Shown: piece by piece, positions 1 through 10,229 of the stretch
How the letters are laid out: every line of letters begins with the position of its first letter
Numbering within the stretch: the first letter of the stretch is position 1
DNA from: Neobacillus piezotolerans
GTDB taxonomy: Bacteria; Bacillota; Bacilli; Bacillales; Cytobacillaceae
Reading direction: 5' to 3'
DNA length: 64,000 nucleotides
Assembly (NCBI RefSeq): GCF_003362805.1
Contig: NZ_QNQT01000005.1
Span: forward strand, 186,001 to 250,000
Position numbers and translations under genes: made by a program
Notes under the pieces: generated by a model
Database searches by the model: none
What the model was told of the DNA's origin: nothing
The model's input: the letters and a program-made list of their open reading frames with translations, nothing else

Positions 1-299
1 ATAAACTAAAGCCCGAAGAACTCCTTAATTATATCGCTTGTCCTAATTGCGGGTACCGGCCGATGGTTAGATTTAGAGGGTATTGGCATTGTAAAATTTG
101 TTATGTAAATTCAAAGGATGCCCATGTAGGTGTCATTTCGGATCATTTGCTTGTTAAAGGAAATCGTATAACAAACCTGGAATGCCGTTTGATTCTTGGT
201 ATAGATTCATTAAAATTAGCCAATAAGATGTTAACGTCAATGGATTTGAACAGGGAAGGGAAGACAAAAGGGAGGCGGTATACCTTGAAATTGACCTAA
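1..299 (+). CDS. NERD-domain nuclease-related protein, C-terminal end (partial)
   Basis: Open frame entering from the left window edge, about 98 residues visible. A zinc-ribbon-like pair is seen (CPNC near the edge, then CKIC about 20 residues later), followed by a SKDAH motif and a helical segment ending in KGRRYTLKLT. This matches the C-terminus of Bacillaceae nuclease-related (NERD) domain proteins, where a zinc ribbon follows the nuclease-like domain. The NERD domain itself lies outside the window, so the call rests only on the tail. The gene converges on ykpA and shares a bidirectional hairpin with it. Confidence 0.7.
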   Translation, partial: KLKPEELLNYIACPNCGYRPMVRFRGYWHCKICYVNSKDAHVGVISDHLLVKGNRITNLECRLILGIDSLKLANKMLTSMDLNREGKTKGRRYTLKLT

Positions 300-310
300 T
301 TTTCCCAAAT

Positions 311-341
311 GAAAAAACAGGAGCAAGATGCCCCTGTTTCA
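311..341 (-). terminator. Terminator of ykpA
   Basis: Ten-base-pair stem (315-324 with 330-339, loop aagat) followed on the minus strand by a T-run. It lies between the convergent NERD gene and ykpA and may serve both. Confidence 0.75.
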
Positions 342-346
342 AAAGA

Positions 347-1993
<1,647 letters not shown>

Positions 1994-2195
1994 TTATACC
2001 ATGAGCGCTGACAGTTTCAAATGTCTTTATTTTGGCAATGGTGTTTTTCTGGCTATTTCCGAGGGTAATAAGGAATCGAGCGTGCAGATTATTTGCGGAA
2101 AATTTTTCTTAAATTTTTTTAAGATTTTCACACTTTATTCATATTTTTGGTGTAAAATTGACTTGTGGAAATGCCGAGAAGAGAAGGTGAACCGT

Positions 2196-2330
2196 ATGGC
2201 TAAGCAAAAAATTACAGAACTGGTCAAAAAGTTAAGGAAATCGGGGATCAAAGCAAGCATCACAAAACCGAAAGCTGATTATTTATCTAATCTACAGCAT
2301 TTGAACAAAACTCCTTCTTCGGTTAATTAA
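2196..2330 (+). CDS. Small basic hypothetical protein, 44 aa
   Basis: Short ORF beginning at ATG 2196 behind an AAGGTGA ribosome binding site, rich in lysine (LVKKLRKSGIKASITKPKAD) and ending just before a strong terminator. No membrane segment or known motif is seen. It is divergent from ykpA and convergent with the SCO gene. A longer in-frame opening upstream (from 1890) has no ribosome binding site. The RBS plus terminator argue it is a real gene; function unknown. Confidence 0.6.
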   Translation: MAKQKITELVKKLRKSGIKASITKPKADYLSNLQHLNKTPSSVN

Positions 2331-2340
2331 AAGATTAGGA

Positions 2341-2386
2341 AAAAGCGGGTACCCTGGAATAAAGGGGTATCCGCTTTTCTTTTTTA
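2341..2386 (+). terminator. Rho-independent terminator
   Basis: Stem AAAAGCGGGTACCC (2341-2354) with GGGGTATCCGCTTTT (2364-2377), one bulged base, followed by a T-rich tract. Symmetric enough to serve the convergent SCO gene too. Confidence 0.8.
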
Positions 2387-2387
2387 A

Positions 2388-2990
2388 CTATTCCAATTCA
2401 TCCATAATCGCAGTTAAAACGTCTTCCCTATTAAATTCTTTTCCCATTGGGAATTTTTCAATGAATTTGTTGTTCTCATCCACTAAATAAGTGAATGTCG
2501 TATGGATGAAAAATCCGTTGCCTGGGTCCTTGTACTGGAATTGGAATGGTTCGGCCACTTTCCTGATTTGTTCGTGGCTCTTCTGTAAATTGTCCTTCTC
2601 ACCAGTAAGGAATATCCAGTTCCCATCATTTTTAATTTCAAAGGTATCCATATAATTGCTCAAAACGTCAGGCGTGTCCCTGAATGGATCGATTGTAATT
2701 GTAATGAATTCAACTTTGTCGCCGAAAACACCCTTTTCTTCAAGGTCTTTTTTCAAGATGGCCATCTTCTGGGTTGTAGTTGGGCATACATCCGGACAGT
2801 GGGTGTATATGAATTCAATAAGCTTGATTTTTGTTTTATCATCACCGAAACGGTAAGCCTTGTTTTCTTGTGTAACCAGTTCGACATCATCCGGTATTTT
2901 TGCCATCGCATCCCTGACCTTAAAGAAGCTGATGCCTCCTATAATTCCTAATGCTATAGAAATCGCGCAAATAATAATAATTTTTTTCAT
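2388..2990 (-). CDS. SCO1/SenC family copper chaperone
   Basis: 200-residue protein with an N-terminal membrane anchor (residues 4-23) and a thioredoxin-fold domain. The copper-binding CPDVC (C65 and C69) sits in the HCPDVCPTT motif and the conserved histidine lies in the HTTFTYLVD stretch. Family members deliver copper to the CuA centre of cytochrome c oxidase, on the outer face of the membrane. Start chosen at ATG 2990 because GGGAGGG lies upstream; the upstream extension to 3041 adds 17 residues without a better site. Its neighbour is fnr on the same strand, consistent with respiratory functions, but a promoter gap separates them. B. subtilis YpmQ (BsSco) is the likely counterpart. Confidence 0.9.
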   Translation of the reverse strand: MKKIIIICAISIALGIIGGISFFKVRDAMAKIPDDVELVTQENKAYRFGDDKTKIKLIEFIYTHCPDVCPTTTQKMAILKKDLEEKGVFGDKVEFITITIDPFRDTPDVLSNYMDTFEIKNDGNWIFLTGEKDNLQKSHEQIRKVAEPFQFQYKDPGNGFFIHTTFTYLVDENNKFIEKFPMGKEFNREDVLTAIMDELE

Positions 2991-3089
2991 GAGAAAATTC
3001 CCTCCCTTTACCAAAGATAAAGAAGTTTCCCCTAAATTCATATGGATAATTTGTGAACATGCCTTTTAACTCTAAATAAGACCTGAAAA

Positions 3090-3788
3090 TTATTCAACAT
3101 TGCAATATTCGATTGGGCAGTTGTCACAATTATTTTCCTTTTTTAAATATCCGATGTCATGTATGATAATCCTTTTTGAACAGACACTGATGATTTTCTT
3201 CTGTTTTAGGTCGGAAAGCATCCGGCTAACGATTTCCCTCGCTGTCCCACAAAAATTGGCTAAATCCTGGGTGGTTAAAGGAACTTCAATTGCAATGCCT
3301 TCTTTATTTTCCACCCCGTAGCTGTTGGAAAGCCTGATTAGCGTGGAATAAAGGGCTCCCTTTTTGCCATAAAGTACAAGGTCCTTGAATTTAGTCATCG
3401 TTTTCCGCATATGGTCATTCATCCAGTTTAAAAATTCAAGGGCGAGCTTGCTGTTTTTAAAAATTGCCTGTTCCAGGTTGCCAATATGCAGCGCTGCAAT
3501 CCTTGCATCTTCAACAATCCGTGCGCTGAAAATATACTTTGGGTCAACGGTAAAGAGGGTAAGTTCACCAACGATGTCATTTTCCTTGCAAAGCCGTAAA
3601 AGCAATTCCTGACCTTGGGGATTCATTTTCAGGATTTGAACCTTTCCTGAAAGAATGATATATACCTCGCCAGCTTCTTGGCCTTCACGGAATAAATAGG
3701 ATCCTTTTGGGCAGTCGAATGTCCTGTTCGCCGAACGCAGAAGTTCATTTAATTCGTAAGAGAGAGAGGGTTTTCCACACTCGTCCAT
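3090..3788 (-). CDS. fnr: Oxygen-responsive regulator Fnr (Crp/Fnr family)
   Basis: 232 residues: N-terminal cyclic-nucleotide-like beta-roll, dimer helix, then a winged helix-turn-helix (LTTQDLANFCGTAREIVSRM). The C-terminus carries three cysteines, C221, C224 and C229 (CDNCPIEYC), the same spacing as the [4Fe-4S] ligands of B. subtilis Fnr, which places its cluster at the C-terminus rather than the N-terminus as in E. coli. Expected to activate anaerobic genes when the cluster is intact. A matching TGTGA-N6-TCACT box lies upstream of narK at 12.48 kb in this same window, which supports the assignment. Unlike B. subtilis, fnr here is not adjacent to narK. Confidence 0.92.
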   Translation of the reverse strand: MDECGKPSLSYELNELLRSANRTFDCPKGSYLFREGQEAGEVYIILSGKVQILKMNPQGQELLLRLCKENDIVGELTLFTVDPKYIFSARIVEDARIAALHIGNLEQAIFKNSKLALEFLNWMNDHMRKTMTKFKDLVLYGKKGALYSTLIRLSNSYGVENKEGIAIEVPLTTQDLANFCGTAREIVSRMLSDLKQKKIISVCSKRIIIHDIGYLKKENNCDNCPIEYCNVE

Positions 3789-3974
3789 GTTCTACACCCC
3801 TTTAATAAATGGATGTTGCTTTTTTCATTTTATCTTATTGGGTCTGCTTTTCACCCAAAGCTTTTTTACAATAATAAGAACGATTCCGGTACTGTATCTA
3901 TAATAATGAAGGTTTGGCGCATACTAAGGGGCGGAATTGCATTGGAAAGACATACTATAGGAGGAGGAAATAAC

Positions 3975-4160
3975 ATGTTTTTTGGAAAAAGGAACCCGCT
4001 TGAAAAGGAAGAGGAACAACTGGTCAGCACGGAAATTTACTCCTGCAGCGATGATGGCTGCATCGGCTGGATGAGAAAGAATTTTGTTTCCGCCGACCTG
4101 TTGTGCCCTATGTGCGGCAGCTCAATGGACTCGGGTGTAAGGGACTTGCCTAAAATATAA
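3975..4160 (+). CDS. YdjO-like cold-inducible zinc-ribbon protein
   Basis: 61-residue protein starting at ATG 3975 behind GGAGG. Contains CSDDGC, the W-M-R-K-N-F motif, then CPMC, giving two Cys pairs suitable for one zinc ion. The order C-x4-C, WMR, CPxC, SSM(E/D)SG matches the small YdjO family seen in Bacillus, which is described as cold-shock inducible. Soluble and probably cytoplasmic. A hairpin terminator follows directly. Confidence 0.75.
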   Translation: MFFGKRNPLEKEEEQLVSTEIYSCSDDGCIGWMRKNFVSADLLCPMCGSSMDSGVRDLPKI

Positions 4161-4190
4161 AAAAGAGCTGAAAACAGCTCTTCTTTAAAG
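4161..4190. terminator. Bidirectional terminator
   Basis: Eight-base-pair stem AAGAGCTG/CAGCTCTT (4163-4170 with 4175-4182, loop aaaa) with T-rich flanks, between convergent genes. Confidence 0.75.
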
Positions 4191-4370
4191 GTTTTCATTC
4201 TGTTGCCTGATTTCATCCCCGGTCAAAATTGTGTTCGCCTCTTCAAGCTGTTTGTGCTCCTCTACGGAGCCGCCAGGAATGCTTTCGGGATTAGGGTAGG
4301 TATCTCCTGTTTCAATGGTAAACGAGGGCCTCTTGATGGCTGGCGTGGTGTACCTTGTACTTTTCTCCAT
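4185..4370 (-). CDS. Hypothetical protein, 61 aa
   Basis: Hydrophilic, proline-rich N-terminal half and acidic C-terminal half (EEHKQLEEANTILTGDEIRQ). ATG 4370 is preceded by AAGGAGATGAG, a good ribosome binding site. No recognised domain, no membrane segment. It lies 44 bases downstream of another small gene on the same strand, possibly co-transcribed. Confidence 0.6.
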   Translation of the reverse strand: MEKSTRYTTPAIKRPSFTIETGDTYPNPESIPGGSVEEHKQLEEANTILTGDEIRQQNENL

Positions 4371-4414
4371 TCTCTCATCTCCTTGGAGATAAGCATTTAC
4401 ATCCTGAGAATTTT

Positions 4415-4684
4415 TTATTCCCTGTTTAATCCGGACACATTTTCACGCGGATGAAACACTTTCCTCCGCAGGTAGCCTTCATAGGTGCCCAGTTCAAGAT
4501 TCAATAGCCTCTCCATCTCTTCTAAATCGGCCCTCTTCACAGGGGGATCGGCATGATGCCACTTAATGGTATAAATAAAATAATACTCCTTGATTTGCCT
4601 GAAAATGACGGTTGAGGAGGGGAATTCATCAAACAAAGCTTTAATGTTGTATTTTTTTGTATAAGCCCAGCTCACCAGCCTCAT
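4415..4684 (-). CDS. Hypothetical protein, 89 aa
   Basis: Mixed alpha/beta composition with many aromatic residues (WAYTKKYN, EYYFIYTIKWHH) and no cysteine. ATG 4684 with GGGAG about ten bases upstream. No family recognised. It heads a short minus-strand pair with the 61-residue ORF. Confidence 0.55.
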   Translation of the reverse strand: MRLVSWAYTKKYNIKALFDEFPSSTVIFRQIKEYYFIYTIKWHHADPPVKRADLEEMERLLNLELGTYEGYLRRKVFHPRENVSGLNRE

Positions 4685-4750
4685 AAACAGTACTCCCTTT
4701 TAATACGGATTTATGTATTATTTAAACATGAAAAAGAAATTTCAAACAGT

Positions 4751-4793
4751 ATTAAAAGGCCGGTCCGCCCATATCGCGGAAGCCGGCCTTTTG
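4751..4793. terminator. Bidirectional terminator hairpin
   Basis: AAAAGGCCGG (4754-4763) pairs with CCGGCCTTTT (4783-4792); an inner CCGC/GCGG extends the stem. Sits just past the yhfH-like stop, so probably its terminator on the minus strand. Confidence 0.75.
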
Positions 4794-4803
4794 TTGTAAC
4801 TAT

Positions 4804-4938
4804 TCAGTCACTTTGTTTTGCAAGGCAGGAATCGCATTCACAAAGATATGATTCGGCCTGTTCCTGGATAATACTCCCGCATGAAGGGCATTCCTTCGGT
4901 GGTAGGTTGCGGAAAAATTCAATAGGATTAACCAGCAT
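4804..4938 (-). CDS. yhfH: YhfH family zinc-ribbon peptide, 44 aa
   Basis: Begins MLVNPIEFFRNLPPKECPSC; AGGAGC lies upstream of ATG 4938. Four-cysteine pattern CPSC...CECDSC suits a small zinc ribbon. The FFRNLPPK-C-P-x-C opening and the EQAESYL middle are hallmarks of the YhfH family as I remember it. Function is not established. It has its own terminator hairpin just downstream. Confidence 0.72.
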   Translation of the reverse strand: MLVNPIEFFRNLPPKECPSCGSIIQEQAESYLCECDSCLAKQSD

Positions 4939-5220
4939 GATAAATTCGCTCCTTTTGTATGACAGAATGATAATTTATTCCCTTTTATAATACAGTTTAA
5001 TCATGACTTTTAATTTTGTGACATCTTTTTTAAACATTCAGGTAGTATGTAATAAGGAAATTCAAGTAACGCTTAGGAAAATCCACTATGAATATGGGAA
5101 AAATTAAATGAATTTGGTAATATGCATAGGGAGGCTTACTAAAACCTTTTTTTTGCTTTCATAAATGTGAACTTTCTATTACAATTGTATTATAAACGCC
5201 AGAAACACGGGGGTTGGTAC
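4939..5220. other. Intergenic region without a recognised gene
   Basis: AT-rich divergent spacer between the yhfH-like gene and the sensor kinase. It must hold both promoters, but no convincing -35/-10 pair or regulator box was found. Confidence 0.5.
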
Positions 5221-7761
5221 TTGACAATGGTTTTGACGTTCAGTCCTGTTTTGCTCATCTTCGCGATTGCTTTAACAATGATGGCTTCCTATACAGCTTT
5301 AGATATGTTTACTCTTATCCAAACATCCAAAAAAAATAAAGGCCTGCTCTTTATTGGCGGAACATTTTCGATGGGAATCGGGATTTGGGTTATGAATTTC
5401 CTTGGGCTTCTTTCGGAAGATATGGATAGATTTGCAACTTACCAGATTCCGCTTACCATGCTTTCGATGATCATTGGCGTTGCTCTGACTGGCATGGCGT
5501 TCGTTTCGCTAACCGTCAACAAGGTTAAATTCTCCAGCTTGGTATTCGGGGCCCTATTTTTGACAATGGCGGTTTTTTCGATTCACATTATCGGCATGTA
5601 TTCTATGAAAATCAGCCTTGGTTTTGATCCGGTTATATTTATCGTTTCTGGGTTATTGATTTTTTGTTCTTTTTTATTTTCGCTCTGGATGCTTTTTTAT
5701 TCGAAAAATTTCAATATGGGCAGTTCTGCCTGGCTCAAGCCGGTCAGCGCTGGAATCATTACCGCTGCTGTCGTACAGGGACATTTCCTCCTGAAGCGGG
5801 CGTCAAACATAAGAGATACCCCAGCGTCAAACAATGCACTCTTTCCGGATGATTCGTTTATCGTATACCTAGTAATGTTTGTTGCTTTCCTTATTTTTGG
5901 CGGATTGATTATTTCAAGCACGCTGATCAGCAAAAAGCTCGCCGCAGCGGATAGCCATCTAAAGGATATTCTGGCTGCGCTTGACGCCTCATCGATTGTC
6001 GGCATTACTGATAGGGACGGGAATCTAATTGAGGTGAATGACAAGTTTCTGGAAATAACGAAGTATACCAGAGAGGAAATTGTCGGGAAGAATCATCGCC
6101 TGATGAATTCGGGCTATCATTCCAAGGAATTTTTTAAGGAGCTTTGGGATACTGTCCAATCCGGTAAAATATGGCATGGGGAAGTTTGCAACAAATCAAA
6201 GGATGGCTCGCTTTACTGGGTTGATACGACAATTGTTCCTTTCCTTGACCAAAAAGGGAAACCTTATCAATATGTCTCGATCAGGTCGGATATTACGGCA
6301 AGGAAAAAGGCGGAAGAGGAGCTTCTCGATAGGCATAAGGAGATTAGTGATATTACATTTGCGCTGAATCAATCATCCATCGTTGCTATCACCGATTCAA
6401 GAGGCGCGATTACAAGTGTTAATGATAAATTCTGCGAAATTTCCAAATACAGCCGGGAAGAACTGATTGGCCAGGATCACCGGATATTGAACTCGGGGAC
6501 GCATTCCAAGGAGTTTTTCATGGATTTGTGGAGGACAATTGGCAACGGGAATGTTTGGAAGGGTGAGATCTGCAACAGGGCGAAGGATGGGAAACTCTAT
6601 TGGGTCGACACGACCATCGTCCCATTCCTAAACAAAAAGGGAAAGCCTTATCAATATATAGCAATTCGGTCGGACATCACGAACAGGAAGACCGCCGAGG
6701 AAAATCTTAAAGACTCCCTTAAGGAAATCAGCGATTATAAATTTGCCCTGGATCAGTCCTCCATTGTCGCAATAACCGATGCGCAAGGAAAAATCATTAG
6801 CGTAAATGATAATTTCTGTGAAATTTCAAAGTATTCGAGAGAGGAACTGATTGGCCAGGACCACAACATCCTAAACTCGGGGCTTCATCCAAAAGAATTT
6901 TTCAAAGAACTTTGGCGGACAATCGGCCAGGGAGATGTATGGAAAGGCGAAATCAGAAACCGGGCCAAAGACGGATCCTTCTATTGGGTGGACACGACGA
7001 TTATCCCTTTCCTCAATGAGAAGGGGCGGCCTTATCAATATGTGGCGATCCGTAATGATATCACCGAACGGAAACAGACAGAGGAAATGCTGCACAGGCA
7101 GGATAAACTTGCTGCTGTCGGCCAGCTTGCTGCCGGGGTGGCGCATGAAATCAGAAATCCACTAACCTCTATGAGAGGGTACGCGGAATTCCTGCAGCTC
7201 GATGAGCGGGATCCTGAGAGGCTTGAATTCTTGAATATCATCCTCGACGAGATTGAACGGGTCAATGGAATCGTTGAAGATTTCATGGTCCTCGCGAAAC
7301 CGAAGGCGGTGGAATTAGAGGAGAAAAACGTAGTCCCGGTTATCAGCAATGTCCTTTCGCTGCTGGAATTCGAAGCGCTCAAAAAGAACGTCAAACTCTT
7401 TTTTGACAATGCTCATGAAATCATCCAGATTGAATGTGACGAAAATAGGCTGAAACAGGTTTTTCTTAATTTTGTGAAGAATGGGATCGAGGCAATGCCG
7501 AATGGGGGGGAACTCCATGTAAAGACGAACATCCGGGATAACCAGGTGCAAATCGCCATTCAGGATACCGGTGTGGGAATCCCTGAGGAGAAGCTCAAAA
7601 AGCTTGGCGAACCATTCTATACAACAAAGAAAAACGGGAACGGCCTTGGCCTGATGGTCAGCTTCAAGATTATCGAAAGCCATAACGGAAAGGTTTTTGT
7701 AGAAAGCGAACCGAATAAAGGAACCACGTTCAATATAGTCCTTCCGGCAAAAATAGCCTGA
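5221..7761 (+). CDS. Membrane sensor histidine kinase: MHYT-like domain, three PAS-PAC repeats, HisKA-HATPase
   Basis: About 846 residues. The N-terminal 240 residues hold seven hydrophobic segments resembling an MHYT sensor domain, but the first motif reads VMNFLGLL, so the usual His is Asn; the second (IHIIGMYSM) keeps His. Three PAS-PAC domains follow (DNA about 5960-6320, 6345-6700, 6730-7085), spaced exactly 384 nt. The kinase core has HEIRNP (phosphoacceptor), NFVKNGIEAMP (N box), DTGVGIP (G1) and GNGLGLMVS (G2). No response regulator is adjacent, so it may feed a phosphorelay like sporulation-type Kin proteins; inference. Start TTG 5221 (or ATG 5227) follows GGGGGT; GTG 5167 has no ribosome binding site. 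Confidence 0.85.
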   Translation: MTMVLTFSPVLLIFAIALTMMASYTALDMFTLIQTSKKNKGLLFIGGTFSMGIGIWVMNFLGLLSEDMDRFATYQIPLTMLSMIIGVALTGMAFVSLTVNKVKFSSLVFGALFLTMAVFSIHIIGMYSMKISLGFDPVIFIVSGLLIFCSFLFSLWMLFYSKNFNMGSSAWLKPVSAGIITAAVVQGHFLLKRASNIRDTPASNNALFPDDSFIVYLVMFVAFLIFGGLIISSTLISKKLAAADSHLKDILAALDASSIVGITDRDGNLIEVNDKFLEITKYTREEIVGKNHRLMNSGYHSKEFFKELWDTVQSGKIWHGEVCNKSKDGSLYWVDTTIVPFLDQKGKPYQYVSIRSDITARKKAEEELLDRHKEISDITFALNQSSIVAITDSRGAITSVNDKFCEISKYSREELIGQDHRILNSGTHSKEFFMDLWRTIGNGNVWKGEICNRAKDGKLYWVDTTIVPFLNKKGKPYQYIAIRSDITNRKTAEENLKDSLKEISDYKFALDQSSIVAITDAQGKIISVNDNFCEISKYSREELIGQDHNILNSGLHPKEFFKELWRTIGQGDVWKGEIRNRAKDGSFYWVDTTIIPFLNEKGRPYQYVAIRNDITERKQTEEMLHRQDKLAAVGQLAAGVAHEIRNPLTSMRGYAEFLQLDERDPERLEFLNIILDEIERVNGIVEDFMVLAKPKAVELEEKNVVPVISNVLSLLEFEALKKNVKLFFDNAHEIIQIECDENRLKQVFLNFVKNGIEAMPNGGELHVKTNIRDNQVQIAIQDTGVGIPEEKLKKLGEPFYTTKKNGNGLGLMVSFKIIESHNGKVFVESEPNKGTTFNIVLPAKIA

Positions 7762-7815
7762 TTTTTACAAATAGAGGAGATTGGCCAGGCCATCTCCTTC
7801 CCTATAACATAATTT

Positions 7816-7829
7816 TGTAACCGCTTTCA
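7816..7829. promoter_or_regulatory. Possible CcpA cre site upstream of fdhF
   Basis: TGTAACCGCTTTCA fits the Bacillus cre pattern TGNAANCGNWNNCA at every fixed position. It lies about 120 bp before the fdhF start, suggesting carbon catabolite control; not tested. Confidence 0.45.
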
Positions 7830-7947
7830 TTTTGTCGATGATTTTTCATAAATATGACAAATTATCTGCCCTATTTATGCCCAAGCGGTATGGGAAATGA
7901 ATTAATATGTTTATATAAGGTTCTATGTTAAAAATGGAGGGGACGGA

Positions 7948-10005
7948 ATGGGAGTTCAAAATCTGGTAAAAACCGTGTGCGGATATTGCGGAACCGGTTG
8001 CGGCCTGGTGGTAGAAGTTCAGGATAATAGAATCGTTAAGATACGCGGAGACAAGGATGCGCCAGTCAATAAAGGTCAAACATGCGTAAAAGGTTCTTTC
8101 GCCTATGAATACGTACATTCACCAAACCGCCTGAGTTCGCCGCTGGTAAGAAAAGGCGGTAAGCTGGTCAAGGCTACCTGGGATGAAGCGTTGGGCTTTA
8201 TCGCGAATAAGCTTGGCGCCATCAAGGCGGAGTGGGGGCCAGAAGCCATTTCCATGTTCGCATGCGCCAGGACTACAAATGAATCGAATTATATTACTCA
8301 GAAATTCATGAGGGCGGTAATTGGCAGCAACCATATTGACGGCTGCAACCGAACCTGACACGCACCGAGCGTTGCCGGTCTGGCAACTGTGTTTGGAAGC
8401 GGTTTCCCTACAAATACACTTGAAGATTTTGATAAAGCCGAAGTCCTTTTGTTAATGGGTTCGAATACAAGCGAGGCACATCCGATTATTGCAAACCGAA
8501 TTAAAAAGGCGATTAAATCAGGCTTGAAAATGATTGTTATTGATCCACGGAAAATCGATATGGTGAAATCCGCCCATCGCCATCTTCAAATCAATGTAGG
8601 ATCCGACATAGCGCTTATCAATGCACTTATCCATGTCATCCTCAAGGAAGGGCTCTACAGCCAGGAGTTTATCGGGAAGCATACGGAGGATTTTGACGCA
8701 TTGCAAAAGCGGGTTGAAATGTATACTCCTGAATATTCCTCATCCATTACCGGGGTTCCGGCCGAGGATATTATCGCTACCGCGAGGGAATATGCGTCCG
8801 CGAACGGGGCGATGATTGCCTATACACTCGGGATTACGGAGCACCATTGCGGCGTGAATAATGTATTTGACATCGCAAATCTTGCCCTTTTGACAGGTAA
8901 TATCGGCAAGGAAGGAAGCGGCATCATGCCTTTGCGCGGACAGAACAATGTCCAGGGCGCGGGGGACATGGGCTGCCTGCCGAACCAGCTTCCAGGGGCG
9001 AAGAGCATTGCCGATGCAGGGTACAGGGAAAGGTATGAAAAAGAATGGGAGGTCGCGCTAAATCCGCAGGCGGGTGACACCCAGACAAGGACATTCGACC
9101 GAATTGAGGACGGCGGCATTAAAGCTTTATATATTATAGGAGAGAATCCGCTTCTCGCCGATGTCCATATGAACCATACGAGGACACTTTTGGCCAAATT
9201 GGATTTGCTGATCGTCCAGGATATTTTCATGACAGAAACAGCCGAATACGCGGATGTTGTCCTGCCCGCCCGTTCCTGGGGAGAGGTGGATGGAACGTTT
9301 ACAAACACCGACAGAAGAATCCAGCGGACACGCAAGGCAATTGATGCCCATCCTGACACGAAAGAGGATTGGGAAATCCTTTGCGAACTATCCACAATGA
9401 TGGGCTACCCAATGAGTTACGCTTCCAGTGAAGAAATTTGGAACGAGGTACGAAAGCTAGCCTGGGAAATGTATGGCGGCATCTCTTATGACCGGCTTGA
9501 GAAAGAATATTCAATCCATTATCCATGCCCGGATGAAAGCCACCCGGGAACATTCGTCATGCATGCCCGTTTCCATTCAGGCGCAGAGCCGGAAAGAAAA
9601 TCGCCGTTCGTACCGGTCGAATACACTGAGCCGTTAGAACTTCCGGATGACGAATACCCATTTACCCTGACAACGGGAAGAAGGTATGAGTCCTACAATA
9701 CCCATACACAAACACGTTACTATGCATCAGGAGTAAAGATAAAACAGACGGAAGAGACAATTGACATCCATCCTGAGGATGCGCAGAAGCTGGGTGTAAC
9801 GGATGGGGATGTGGTCCGGGTGTCATCACGCCGCGGAGAGCTGACCGTTAAATGCAAGGTGACCGAACAAGTTGTTCCAGGCCTTGTATTCATGAGTTTC
9901 CATTGGCATGAAACACCAACGAATGTTTTGACATTGAACGAATTTGACCCAATTTCGGGAACAGCTGAATACAAAGCCTGCGCTGTCGCAATCCAGCCAG
10001 TATAG
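7948..10005 (+). CDS. fdhF: Selenocysteine-containing formate dehydrogenase catalytic subunit (TGA at 8356-8358 read as Sec)
   Basis: The frame opens at ATG 7948 (GGAGGGG upstream), meets TGA at codon 137, and continues in the same frame to TAG 10003-10005, giving 685 residues, close to E. coli FdhH (715). The context GCNRT-U-HAPSVAGLA equals the family active site, where Sec (or Cys) is followed by His. An N-terminal [4Fe-4S] site is present (CGYCGTGC, then C after about 26 residues), then molybdopterin domains and a C-terminal dinucleotide-binding domain (TLTTGRRYESYNTHT). There is no NuoG-like N-terminal ferredoxin region as in B. subtilis YrhE/YjgC. It oxidises formate to CO2, probably with a Mo/W bis-MGD cofactor. 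No partner subunit is adjacent. A SECIS-like hairpin follows the TGA. Confidence 0.9.
8359..8403 (+). promoter_or_regulatory. SECIS-like element directing Sec at the fdhF TGA
   Basis: Twelve bases after the TGA, GTTGCC (8371-8376) and GGCAAC (8382-8387) form a six-base-pair stem closing the loop GGTCT. The same GGUCU apical loop sits at nearly the same distance (11 nt) from UGA in E. coli fdhF. An outer ACCG/CGGT pairing (8364-8367 with 8400-8403) is possible. Unlike E. coli, no bulged U interrupts the stem. Confidence 0.85.
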
Positions 10006-10008
10006 GTT

Positions 10009-10045
10009 AAAGGGGGAGCAGAGCCATCTGCTCCCCCTTTTGGTT
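10009..10045 (+). terminator. Terminator of fdhF
   Basis: Fourteen-base-pair stem (10009-10022 with 10027-10040), GC-rich, followed by TTTTGG. Strong rho-independent terminator. Confidence 0.85.
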
Positions 10046-10229
10046 TTGGCACATCCAAACCTCACTTTCGCCCTTTTAAAAATCAGAATATTGTTTCTAT
10101 TAGTTACCTTACCGTAAACTTTTAGTCATTCTTGTTACCAAAATATCATCCGGTTGTTCTTGGGATTCTGATTTTTCATGTTAACATGTACATTGTGAGT
10201 TTGATATTAGAACTAGGAGGTACACGGAA

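Noticed and set aside
8356-8358. TGA in fdhF as a nonsense mutation splitting the gene in two
   Set aside because: It lies precisely at the Sec position, the frame continues without change, no internal ribosome binding site is seen, and a SECIS-like hairpin follows.
10080-10229. WalR operator upstream of the YocH-like gene
   Set aside because: TGTTAC and TGTTAA/TGTACA half sites exist, but not as the required direct repeat with five-base spacing.
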